From contig NZ_RCNT01000009.1 of assembly GCF_003688285.1 (NCBI RefSeq), forward strand, positions 1 through 64,000: a stretch of DNA of 64,000 bases, given 5' to 3'. The notes beneath the pieces were generated by a model that was not told the DNA's origin, did not search any database, and was given only the letters and a program-made list of their open reading frames with translations. Position 1 is the stretch's first letter. Each line of letters starts with the position of its first letter. This document shows, one piece after another, positions 27,256 through 35,037 of the stretch. This stretch comes from Rhodophyticola porphyridii (lineage in GTDB: Bacteria > Pseudomonadota > Alphaproteobacteria > Rhodobacterales > Rhodobacteraceae). Both the position numbers and the translations under genes were made by a program.

Positions 27256-27959
27256 ACCGGAGTTTGCCATCCCCGCCGAAATACCGCATCGGGCCCGCGC
27301 CTTCGCCGCTTGCCGACAGCTTGATCGACACGCTGATGCAATGCGAAACCACGATGCTGGGCCATATCCTTTACTGGGGGGCGATGGATACCGGGCTGCG
27401 CCCCAATGCCGGGCTGGCCCCGCGCGTGGCGGGCCGCGCGCTCACCGTGCAATGCCCCGGCCCCTGTTCCACGATCCTGCATCACGCCATCGGGCTGGCC
27501 CGGCCCGGCGATATTCTGGTGATCGACCGTCTGGGCGATACGCGCCATGCCTGTCTGGGCGATGGCGTGGCCGCTGCGGCCATGCGGGCGGGCATCATCG
27601 CTGCGGTGATCGACGGGCCCTGCACGGACACGGCCGAACTGGCCGATCTGGGGTTTCCGGTTTGGTGCCGGGGCACATCGCCCATCACCACGCGGCTTCT
27701 GGATCTCGGCGGACGGGTCCGGGTGCCGGTCTCCTGCGGCGGCGTGGCGGTCTCCGCCGGCGATGCGGTTCTGGCCGATGCGGATGGCATCTATGCCATG
27801 GACCCGGCAGAGGCCGAGCTGATCGCGGGCATCGCGCTGGAACGGGGGCAGATCGTGGCCGGTCGCCGCGCCGCGCGCGATGGCGATGCGACCCTGCCGC
27901 TGGGCGAGATGACCGGCGCCACCGCGATGGTCGAGGCGGGGGCGATATCCGTCGATTGA
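27252..27959 (+). CDS. RraA-family protein with altered active site, 235 aa
   Basis: The fold family covers RraA (RNase E regulator) and 4-hydroxy-4-methyl-2-oxoglutarate/oxaloacetate aldolases. The GRALTVQCPGP, ARPGDILVIDRLGD and GIIAAVIDGPCTD stretches align with it. In the aldolases the conserved motif is DGxxRD, where Arg binds the substrate and Asp the metal. Here it reads D121-G-P-C-T125-D126, so Asp is kept but Arg is Thr. It is therefore unlikely to be a standard aldolase. The ATG overlaps the permease stop by four bases, which suggests a role in handling the imported compound. Confidence 0.83.
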   Translation: MNRSLPSPPKYRIGPAPSPLADSLIDTLMQCETTMLGHILYWGAMDTGLRPNAGLAPRVAGRALTVQCPGPCSTILHHAIGLARPGDILVIDRLGDTRHACLGDGVAAAAMRAGIIAAVIDGPCTDTAELADLGFPVWCRGTSPITTRLLDLGGRVRVPVSCGGVAVSAGDAVLADADGIYAMDPAEAELIAGIALERGQIVAGRRAARDGDATLPLGEMTGATAMVEAGAISVD

Positions 27960-27979
27960 CAGCGCGCCGACGCGCCTGC

Positions 27980-29008
27980 TCAGCTGGCCCGCGGGTCCAG
28001 CAGCTTTTCCAGCACCCGGTCCTTGGTGACCTGCCCCAGAACCTTGCCGTCCTGCTCCACACCCACCGGGTGATCCTCCCCGCCGATCATCTCCATCACC
28101 TGGCGGATATCCTCGTCGGGGCCGACCCACAGCGTCGGTTCGCCCTCCACCGGCACCATCACGTCGCGCGCGCAGAGCACGCCGAGCGGGTTCATATGGG
28201 CCACGAAGTCGGACACATATGCATCCGCCGGGTCTGAATAGATCTCCTTGGGTGTGCCGCATTGCACGATCCGCCCGCCCTCCATGATCGCGATCCGGTC
28301 GCCCAGCTTGAAGGCTTCGTCCAGATCGTGGCTGACGAAGATGATCGTGCGCTTCAACGTCTGTTGCAGTTCGATCAGCTCATCCTGCAAGCGGGTCCGG
28401 ATAAGCGGATCGAGAGCGGAAAACGGCTCGTCCATCAACAGGATCGGCGCGTCGGTCACAAAGGCGCGGGCCAGACCCACGCGCTGTTGCATTCCTCCTG
28501 ACAGATCGCCCACCTTGCGCTCCGCCCAGTCGGTGAGGCCCACAAGCTCCAGCTGCGCGTCCACCTTTTCGCGGCGCGCGGCGGCGGACATGCCGCCCAG
28601 CTCCAGACCAAGACCCACGTTTTCCCGCACGCTGCGCCAGGGCAGCAGGCCGAACTGCTGAAACACCATCGCGATCTGGCTTTGCCGCATACGGCGGAGC
28701 GTGGCCGCATTGGCATGGGTCACATCCACCATCTGCGTCCCGTCATTGACCCGCACACTGCCGCGCACCACCGGGTTCAACCCGTTGACCGCCCGAAGAA
28801 GGGTGGACTTGCCCGAGCCCGACAGGCCCATCAGCACCAGGATCTCACCTTCCTCCACCGACAGGTCGCAATTATGCACGCCCAGAACCTGCCCGCAGGC
28901 CGCCTGCACATCATGGCGCGATTTGCCCTCGTCCATCAGCGGCAGGGCGCTCTCCGGCCTGTCGCCGAAGACGATGGAGACATTCTCGAATTCAACGGCA
29001 ACGCTCAT
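27980..29008 (-). CDS. choV: Choline ABC transporter ATP-binding protein, 342 aa
   Basis: This is the ATPase of the choline/betaine importer (ProV/OpuAA branch). It has Walker A GLSGSGKST, the branch-specific QQFGLLPWRSV and signature LSGGMQQRVGLARA, Walker B ILLMDEPFSALDP, and a C-terminal half with a weak CBS-like region (ARDVMVPVEGEPTLW). The ATG at 29008 overlaps the choW stop by four bases. A longer frame to 29239 is antisense read-through of nothing conserved. The cluster choX-choW-choV is in the usual order. Confidence 0.93.
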   Translation of the reverse strand: MSVAVEFENVSIVFGDRPESALPLMDEGKSRHDVQAACGQVLGVHNCDLSVEEGEILVLMGLSGSGKSTLLRAVNGLNPVVRGSVRVNDGTQMVDVTHANAATLRRMRQSQIAMVFQQFGLLPWRSVRENVGLGLELGGMSAAARREKVDAQLELVGLTDWAERKVGDLSGGMQQRVGLARAFVTDAPILLMDEPFSALDPLIRTRLQDELIELQQTLKRTIIFVSHDLDEAFKLGDRIAIMEGGRIVQCGTPKEIYSDPADAYVSDFVAHMNPLGVLCARDVMVPVEGEPTLWVGPDEDIRQVMEMIGGEDHPVGVEQDGKVLGQVTKDRVLEKLLDPRAS

Positions 29009-29901
29009 TTTCGCTCCACCCGCAACATGCGGTCGAGCATGATGGCAACGACCACGATGATGAACCCGCTTTCGAACCCGAGCGAGGTGTTGACCGAGTT
29101 GAGCGCGCGCACCACCGGCACGCCCAATCCGTCCGCACCGACCAGCGCCGCGATCACCACCATCGACAGCGACAGCATGATCGTCTGGTTCAGCCCCGCC
29201 ATGATCTGCGGCAGCGCATAAGGCAGTTCCACCTTCCACAGCTTCTGCCGCGGCGTGGCTCCGAACGCCTCCGCCGCCTCGATCAGCGGCTGCGGCGTCG
29301 ACGAGATGCCCAGATGCGTCAGCCGGATCGGCGCCGGCAGCACGAAGATCACCGTGGCGATCAGGCCCGGCACCATGCCGATGCCGAAAAACACGATCGC
29401 GGGGATCAGGTAGACGAAGGTCGGCAGCGTTTGCATCAGGTCAAGCACCGGCCGCATGAACTGATAAAGCCGGGGCCTGTGCGCCGCGGCGATGCCGATG
29501 GGTACGCCCACCGCCATGCAGACCACGCAGGCCGACAGAACCAGCGTCAGGCTCTCGGTCGTCTCCTCCCAGTATCCCTGGTTCAGGATGAACAGGAAGC
29601 CCGCGAAGATAAGCGCCGGAACCTGCCAGCGGCGATGGATCAGCCAGGCGAGCGTGGTGAAGATCAGGATGATCAGGAACGGATGCAGATCGGGGCTGTA
29701 AAGCGGCTGGTAATCCTCCGCCCCCGTCGCCCATGAGATGTCCAGCGGGTCCTGCAACACGGCCAGAATGCCATCGATCATCGCCTCCAGCATGATCGAC
29801 AGCCCATCGAAGAACCATGCCCCGTTTTGCTGCAGCCAGTCGAACGCACCGCCCGCGACCCGCCCGACGGGGATCTTGTTGTCTTCTATCCAGTCCAGCA
29901 T
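29005..29901 (-). CDS. choW: Choline ABC transporter permease, 298 aa
   Basis: This is the inner-membrane channel subunit of the ProW/OpuAB type. Six membrane stretches are visible, including LIILIFTTLAWLIHR and LSLTL..VVCMAVGVPIGIAA. The loop EAAEAFGATPRQKLWKVELP contacts the ATPase. It begins 97 bases after the choX stop, a gap holding two GC-rich hairpins, and ends overlapping choV. Confidence 0.93.
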   Translation of the reverse strand: MLDWIEDNKIPVGRVAGGAFDWLQQNGAWFFDGLSIMLEAMIDGILAVLQDPLDISWATGAEDYQPLYSPDLHPFLIILIFTTLAWLIHRRWQVPALIFAGFLFILNQGYWEETTESLTLVLSACVVCMAVGVPIGIAAAHRPRLYQFMRPVLDLMQTLPTFVYLIPAIVFFGIGMVPGLIATVIFVLPAPIRLTHLGISSTPQPLIEAAEAFGATPRQKLWKVELPYALPQIMAGLNQTIMLSLSMVVIAALVGADGLGVPVVRALNSVNTSLGFESGFIIVVVAIMLDRMLRVERK

Positions 29902-29930
29902 CTCGCCCCCGGTTCTCGCAAATACCGGCG

Positions 29931-29950
29931 CGCCCCCCAGGCGGGGGGCG
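29931..29950. other. Hairpin 2 in the choX-choW gap
   Basis: CGCCCCCC-AGGC-GGGGGGCG gives an eight-base-pair stem with a four-base loop. It stands downstream of the larger hairpin at 29961 in the direction of transcription. No T-run follows. It may slow decay or polymerase between the binding-protein and permease genes. Confidence 0.6.
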
Positions 29951-29960
29951 GGACCGGCCT

Positions 29961-29987
29961 GGGCGGGCGCATGTCATGCGCCCGCCC
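29961..29987. other. Hairpin 1 directly after choX
   Basis: GGGCGGGCGCAT-GTC-ATGCGCCCGCCC is a perfect 12-base-pair stem lying 10 bases past the choX stop on the minus strand. Without a T-run it is better read as an mRNA 3'-end stabiliser or leaky stop that raises choX over choWV expression. Confidence 0.7.
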
Positions 29988-29997
29988 GGATGTCGGT

Positions 29998-30924
29998 TTA
30001 CATGTCCAGCGCGGCGTTGACGGCCTCAAGCGCATCGCCGCCATCCGCGGTGGTCACGCCGTCAAGCCAGACGGGCAGGACATCGCGATTGGCCGAAAGC
30101 CACGCCTCGGCCGCATCGCGCGGGTCCTCGCCATCGTTCAGGATCGCCCCCATGATCTCGTTTTCCATGGCCAGCGTGAACTCCAGGTTCTGCAGGAGCG
30201 CGCCCACATTCGGGCAGGCCTCCACGAACCCGGCTGAGGTATTGGTGTACACGGTCGCCCCTCCCAGATTGGGGCCGAACCAGTCATCGCCGCCCTCCAG
30301 ATAGGTCAGGTCGAAATTCGCGTTCATCGGGTGCGGCTCCCAGCCCAGGAACACGATCGGCTCGTCACGATCCGATGCCCGGGCAACCTGTGCCAGCATG
30401 CCCGCCTCGGAGCTTTCCACCACCTCGAACCCGCTCAGCCCGAACGCATCCGCCGCGATCATGTCGAGGATCAGCCGGTTGCCGTCATTGCCGGGCTCGA
30501 TCCCGTAGATCTCGGCCTCCAGCGCGTCCGCATTGGCGGCGATGGCATCGAAGCTGGTGATCCCGAGGGCCGCGCCTGCCGCGTTCGTGGCCAGCGTGTA
30601 CTTTGCGCCTTCAAGGTTCGCGCGAACCGTGTCCACCGTACCGGCCTCGCGATAGGGCGCGATATCGGCCTCCATGGTCGGCATCCAGTTGCCAAGGAAG
30701 ATGTCGATATCGCCGGCGGCCAGCGCGGTATAGGTCACCGGCACCGACAGCACCTGAATATCCGTCTCGTAGCCAAGCGCGTCGAGCACATAAGTGGTTG
30801 CCGCCGTGGTCGCGGTGATATCGGTCCAGCCCACATCCGAGAACGTGATCGTCTCGCAATCGGCGGCCGCAAGGCCCGCACCCATCACCAGTGCGATGGC
30901 GGAGGTTGTCGTCAGTTTCAGCAT
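29998..30924 (-). CDS. choX: Choline ABC transporter substrate-binding protein, 308 aa
   Basis: This is a periplasmic choline-binding protein with a signal peptide ending in LAAA before a DCETITFSDVGW mature start. ChoX of Sinorhizobium binds choline in a box of aromatic residues. Candidates here are the Trp in DVGWTD, the Trp in LGNWMP, the Tyr in AKYTLA and the Trp in LGWEPH, all at the expected places. AGGGAG lies seven bases before the ATG. It is divergent from betI with an operator-like palindrome between them. Confidence 0.93.
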   Translation of the reverse strand: MLKLTTTSAIALVMGAGLAAADCETITFSDVGWTDITATTAATTYVLDALGYETDIQVLSVPVTYTALAAGDIDIFLGNWMPTMEADIAPYREAGTVDTVRANLEGAKYTLATNAAGAALGITSFDAIAANADALEAEIYGIEPGNDGNRLILDMIAADAFGLSGFEVVESSEAGMLAQVARASDRDEPIVFLGWEPHPMNANFDLTYLEGGDDWFGPNLGGATVYTNTSAGFVEACPNVGALLQNLEFTLAMENEIMGAILNDGEDPRDAAEAWLSANRDVLPVWLDGVTTADGGDALEAVNAALDM

Positions 30925-30941
30925 TGTGTTACTCCCTGTTT

Positions 30942-30970
30942 TTGATTGACTCGTCAGTCAACATTAACGA
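30942..30970 (+). promoter_or_regulatory. Candidate betI promoter
   Basis: TTGATT (30942-30947) and TAACGA (30965-30970) are separated by 17 bases, a weak match to a sigma-70 promoter. The operator palindrome is inside the spacer. Confidence 0.4.
30946..30961. promoter_or_regulatory. BetI-type operator between choX and betI
   Basis: TTGACT-CGTC-AGTCAA is a perfect six-base inverted repeat with a four-base centre in the 79-base divergent gap. It lies within the spacer of the candidate betI promoter and around the expected start point of the candidate choX promoter. A BetI dimer bound here would block both, which fits choline-relieved repression. Confidence 0.7.
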
Positions 30971-30992
30971 GTCTCAAGCCCTGTCCTGTCAA
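30963..30992 (-). promoter_or_regulatory. Candidate choX promoter
   Basis: On the minus strand TTGACA (30992-30987) and GTTAAT (30968-30963) are separated by 18 bases. The predicted start point falls in the inverted repeat at 30946-30961, so a bound repressor would block initiation. Confidence 0.5.
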
Positions 30993-31003
30993 CGGAGATG
31001 ATT

Positions 31004-31591
31004 GTGCCCAAAATCGGAATGGAACCCCTCCGTCGAACTGCTTTGGTCGAGGCAACGATCGTTGAGATCGGCCGTGTAGGCACGTTAGACATCACTGTGG
31101 CGCAGATTGCAAAGCGTGCGGGTATGTCCAGCGCGCTGGCCCATCATTATTTCGGCGGCAAGGAACAGATGTTCGCCGCCGCCATGCGCCATGTGCTGGC
31201 CCTTTACGGGGCCGAAGTGCGTGGCGCGCTGAGCATGGCCAGAACGCCGCGCGCGCGGGTGGAGGCGGTGATCCGCGCCAGTTTCTCCACCAGCAACTTT
31301 CGCCCCGAGGTCGTTGCCGCGTGGCTGAACTTCTATGTGCAGGCACAACGCTCCGACGAAGCCGCACGGCTCTTGCGGGTTTACCACGCGCGGCTGCGCA
31401 GCAATCTTCATCACGATCTGCACAAGCTTGCCGGCCCCCGCGCCGCACAGCTGACCCGCGGCATCGCGGCCATGATCGACGGGCTCTACATCCGGCAGGC
31501 GCTCGGGACCGAGCGGTTGCGCGGCGAGGACGCGATCACGCTTATCATGACGTATCTCGACACCGCTCTCGACCGCGGGGCCGGCGAATGA
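31004..31591 (+). CDS. betI: Transcriptional repressor BetI, 195 aa
   Basis: This is a TetR-family repressor of choline uptake and oxidation genes, released by choline. The N-terminus PKIGMEPLRR and the HTH (ITVAQIAKRAGMSSALAHHY, then FGGKEQMF) are characteristic of BetI. The GTG at 31004 is chosen because GGAG sits about six bases before it and known BetI proteins begin at this point. The ATG at 30998 would leave no room for the ribosome site. It is followed by betB and betA. Confidence 0.92.
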   Translation: MPKIGMEPLRRTALVEATIVEIGRVGTLDITVAQIAKRAGMSSALAHHYFGGKEQMFAAAMRHVLALYGAEVRGALSMARTPRARVEAVIRASFSTSNFRPEVVAAWLNFYVQAQRSDEAARLLRVYHARLRSNLHHDLHKLAGPRAAQLTRGIAAMIDGLYIRQALGTERLRGEDAITLIMTYLDTALDRGAGE

Positions 31592-31725
31592 CCCAAACCA
31601 TCGCAGACAGGCCCGCGCCCGCCGCCTTTGTCAGGCGGCTCTCCCGCCATCGGCGCCCCTGCACCCAGACATTCGATTTCAGAGACAACACGCAGCTCCG
31701 GCTGCAAGGAAGATAAGGACCCGCC

Positions 31726-33183
31726 ATGCGCTTCACCCCGCCCGAAGCCAGCCACTACATCAACGGTGCCTATGTGGAGGACACCTCCGGTGACCCGATC
31801 CCGGTGATCTATCCGGCGACGGGCAAGACCCTTTGCACGCTTCACGCCGCCACGCCCGCCATCGTCGATCAGGCATTGGAGGCCGCGCAAGCGGCGCAGA
31901 AGCTCTGGGCCCGGACAAGCGGTGCGGAGCGGTCCCGCATTCTGCGCAGGGCCGCCGATATCATGCGCGCGCGCAACCACGGTCTCAGCGTGCTGGAGAC
32001 CTACGACACCGGCAAGCCGCTTCAGGAAACGCTGGTCGCCGATGCCACCTCCGGCGCCGATGCGCTGGAATACTTCGCCGCCCATGCGGCCACGATGACT
32101 GGCCACCATATCCCGCTTCCCGGTGGCGATTTCGCCTATACCATCCGCGAGCCTCTGGGCGTCTGCGCGGGTCTCGGCGCATGGAATTATCCCACGCAAA
32201 TCGCCTGCTGGAAAACCGCGCCCGCACTTGCCTGCGGCAATGCGATGGTTTTCAAACCGTCCGAAACCACCCCGCTCTGCGCCCTGAAAATCGCCGAAAT
32301 CCTGACCGAGGCGGGCGCCCCACCGGGTCTGATGAACGTGATTCAGGGCTACGGGCCCGTGGGCGCGGCGCTCTCCACCGATCCGCGCGTGGCCAAGGTG
32401 TCGCTCACCGGTTCCGCGCCGACCGGCACCCGGGTCTATGCGGCCGCGGCGGCGGGCATGAAACACGTCACCATGGAACTCGGCGGCAAATCCCCCCTTG
32501 TCATCTTCGACGACGCGGATCTTGAAAACGCCGTTTCCGGCGCGATCATGGCCAATTTCTATTCCTCCGGGCAGGTCTGCTCCAACGGCACGCGGGTCTT
32601 CGTGCAATCCGGGATCAGGGATGCGTTTCTCGCCCGTCTGACCGAGCGGCTGGCCGGTGCGGTGATCGGCGATCCGCTGGACGAGGCCACGAGCTTCGGC
32701 CCGATGGCGTCCGAGGCGCAGATGAACATCGTGCTCGGCTATATCGAGAGCGGCAAGCAGGAAGGCGCGCGGCTTGTGACCGGCGGGCACCGGCTTGATC
32801 GTGAGGGGTATTTCCTCGCGCCCACCGTTTTCGCCGATGTCACCGACGGGATGACCATCGCCCGGGAGGAGATCTTCGGCCCGGTTCTCAGCGTGCTCGA
32901 TTTCGAAACCGAGGAGGAGGTGATCGCGCGCGCGAACGAGACCGAATTCGGCCTCGCCGCCGGTGTCTTCACCCGGGATATCACCCGCGCTCACCGTGTG
33001 GTGCAAAATTTCGAGGCCGGAACCTGTTATGTGAACTGCTACAATCTGGCCCCGGTGGAGGCGCCGTTCGGGGGCGTCAAGGCCTCCGGCCTCGGGCGCG
33101 AAAACTCGGCCGAGGCGCTCAATCATTACTCCCAGACACGGACTGTCTACATCGCAATGAACGATGTGGAGGCCCCTTTCTAA
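31726..33183 (+). CDS. betB: Betaine aldehyde dehydrogenase, 485 aa
   Basis: The enzyme oxidises betaine aldehyde to glycine betaine with NAD(P)+. The catalytic Cys is at residue 285 ([11 protein letters not shown]) and the general base Glu at 251 (MELGGKSPL), with the NAD-binding FKPSETTP and GSAPTGTRV stretches ahead. The length is standard. AAGGA stands upstream of the ATG. It lies between betI and betA, the usual order in Rhodobacterales. Confidence 0.96.
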   Translation: MRFTPPEASHYINGAYVEDTSGDPIPVIYPATGKTLCTLHAATPAIVDQALEAAQAAQKLWARTSGAERSRILRRAADIMRARNHGLSVLETYDTGKPLQETLVADATSGADALEYFAAHAATMTGHHIPLPGGDFAYTIREPLGVCAGLGAWNYPTQIACWKTAPALACGNAMVFKPSETTPLCALKIAEILTEAGAPPGLMNVIQGYGPVGAALSTDPRVAKVSLTGSAPTGTRVYAAAAAGMKHVTMELGGKSPLVIFDDADLENAVSGAIMANFYSSGQVCSNGTRVFVQSGIRDAFLARLTERLAGAVIGDPLDEATSFGPMASEAQMNIVLGYIESGKQEGARLVTGGHRLDREGYFLAPTVFADVTDGMTIAREEIFGPVLSVLDFETEEEVIARANETEFGLAAGVFTRDITRAHRVVQNFEAGTCYVNCYNLAPVEAPFGGVKASGLGRENSAEALNHYSQTRTVYIAMNDVEAPF

Positions 33184-33192
33184 GGCACTGAC

Positions 33193-34851
33193 ATGGAAGC
33201 GGATTTTGTTATCGTGGGCGCCGGCTCGTCTGGCTGCGCCATGGCCTATCGCCTGTCCGGGGCGGGCGCCAGCGTTCTGCTGATCGAAGCGGGCGGCACA
33301 GATGCGGGCCCGTTCATCCAGATGCCTGCCGCGCTCAGCTACCCGATGAACATGGCCCGCTATGACTGGGGCTATCGCTCCGAACCCGAGCCGCATCTGA
33401 ACAACCGCCGCCTCGCTACGCCGCGTGGCAAGGTGCTGGGCGGTTCCAGCTCGATCAACGGGATGGTCTATGTGCGCGGTCATGCCCGCGATTTCGACAC
33501 ATGGGCCGAGATGGGGGCCAAAGGCTGGAGCTATGCCGACGTGCTGCCCTATTACAAGCGGATGGAGCATTGGCATCCCGGCCCCCGCGATGGAGACCGG
33601 GCATGGCGTGGCACCGACGGCCCGCTGCATGTCACCCGCGGGCCGCGCCGGAACCCGCTCTATCACGCCTTTGTCGAGGCCGGCCGGCAGGCCGGCTATC
33701 AGACGACCGATGATTACAACGGCGAGAAACAGGAAGGTTTCGGCCCGATGGAACAGACCGTCTGGCGCGGGAGGCGCTGGTCGGCGGCCAATGCCTATCT
33801 GCGGCCGGCGCTGAAACGGCCAAACTGCGATCTGATCCGGGCCGAAGCGCGCCGGGTGGTGATCGAAGAGGGTCGCGCCGTCGGCGTGGAGGTGGTGCGC
33901 GGCGGCGCAATCGAACTGGTGCGTGCCCGGCGGGAGGTGATCGTCGCGGCCTCGTCGATCAATTCCCCCAAGCTTCTGATGCTGTCCGGCATCGGGCCGG
34001 CGGCGCATCTGGCCGAACACGGTCTCCCCGTTATCGCCGACCGGCCCGGCGTGGGCGCGAACCTGCAGGATCATCTGGAGATCTATTTCCAGATCGCCTC
34101 CCGCCAGCCGATCACGCTTTACCGCTATTGGAACCTGATCTCCAAGGCGGTGATCGGGGCGCAGTGGCTGTTCACGAAAACCGGCCTCGGGGCCTCGAAC
34201 CAGTTCGAATCCGCGGCGTTCATCCGCTCGGGCGCGGGGATCGACTACCCCGATATTCAATACCATTTCCTGCCCATGGCGGTTCGGTATGACGGGCGGG
34301 CGGCAGCGGAAGGCCACGGGTTTCAGGCCCATGTCGGCCCCATGCGCAGCCGCTCCCGCGGCCATGTCCGGCTTGCATCCGCAGATCCGGCGGAGGCGCC
34401 GAAAATCACCTTCAACTACATGTCCCATGAGCAGGACTGGACAGAGTTCCGCCAATGCCTCCGCCTGACCCGGGAGATCTTCGCGCAGGAGGCTTTCGCG
34501 CCCTTCGTGCGGCACGAGATTCAGCCCGGCGCCGCCCTGCAGACCGACGAGGAGCTTGACGGGTTCATCCGCGAACACGCCGAAAGCGCTTATCACCCCT
34601 GCGGAACGGCGCGGATGGGCCGGGCCGATGATCCGATGGCGGTGGTGGATCCGGAGACCCGGGTGATCGGGGTGGATCGCCTGCGGCTGGCGGATAGTTC
34701 GATCTTTCCGCAGATCACCAACGGCAATCTGAACGCTCCGTCGATCATGGTGGGCGAAAAGGCGGCCGATCATATCCTCGGCAAGCCACCCCAGCCGGCC
34801 TCCAACATGAGGCCGTGGATGCATCCGGACTGGGCCGGTTCGCAGCGCTAG
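33193..34851 (+). CDS. betA: Choline dehydrogenase, 552 aa
   Basis: This is a membrane-associated FAD flavoprotein of the GMC family that oxidises choline to betaine aldehyde. FAD-binding [14 protein letters not shown] at the N-terminus, [35 protein letters not shown] and the late HPCGTARMG with the catalytic His region are all present. It follows betB by nine bases. With betB it converts choline imported by ChoXWV into glycine betaine. Confidence 0.96.
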   Translation: MEADFVIVGAGSSGCAMAYRLSGAGASVLLIEAGGTDAGPFIQMPAALSYPMNMARYDWGYRSEPEPHLNNRRLATPRGKVLGGSSSINGMVYVRGHARDFDTWAEMGAKGWSYADVLPYYKRMEHWHPGPRDGDRAWRGTDGPLHVTRGPRRNPLYHAFVEAGRQAGYQTTDDYNGEKQEGFGPMEQTVWRGRRWSAANAYLRPALKRPNCDLIRAEARRVVIEEGRAVGVEVVRGGAIELVRARREVIVAASSINSPKLLMLSGIGPAAHLAEHGLPVIADRPGVGANLQDHLEIYFQIASRQPITLYRYWNLISKAVIGAQWLFTKTGLGASNQFESAAFIRSGAGIDYPDIQYHFLPMAVRYDGRAAAEGHGFQAHVGPMRSRSRGHVRLASADPAEAPKITFNYMSHEQDWTEFRQCLRLTREIFAQEAFAPFVRHEIQPGAALQTDEELDGFIREHAESAYHPCGTARMGRADDPMAVVDPETRVIGVDRLRLADSSIFPQITNGNLNAPSIMVGEKAADHILGKPPQPASNMRPWMHPDWAGSQR

Positions 34852-35037
34852 CCACTCGCCACGGCGCGTTGTGCGGCGCGGTAAGGCCTTGCGATGCCGT
34901 GAAAAACCGTCTTCTTCCGCGATGATCGCGGGCAGGGGGCTCCGCGCGGGAATGCAAACCTGCCGGTGCGCGCAAGGCCCGGCTTCCATCCCCCGCGCCG
35001 CGGCGGTAACGTCGCCGCAGGAAGCGGAGGGGCAGGC
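34852..35037. other. Gap between betA and the E1 gene, no feature seen
   Basis: This GC-rich spacer of 186 bases has no convincing hairpin with T-run, promoter or small gene. Whether the E1 gene shares the bet transcript cannot be told from it. Confidence 0.5.

Noticed and set aside
31588-31716. Small open frame of 42 codons between betI and betB
   Set aside because: It overlaps the betI stop by an ATGA and could be coupled, but it has no recognisable features and an Arg-rich composition, so it is not called.
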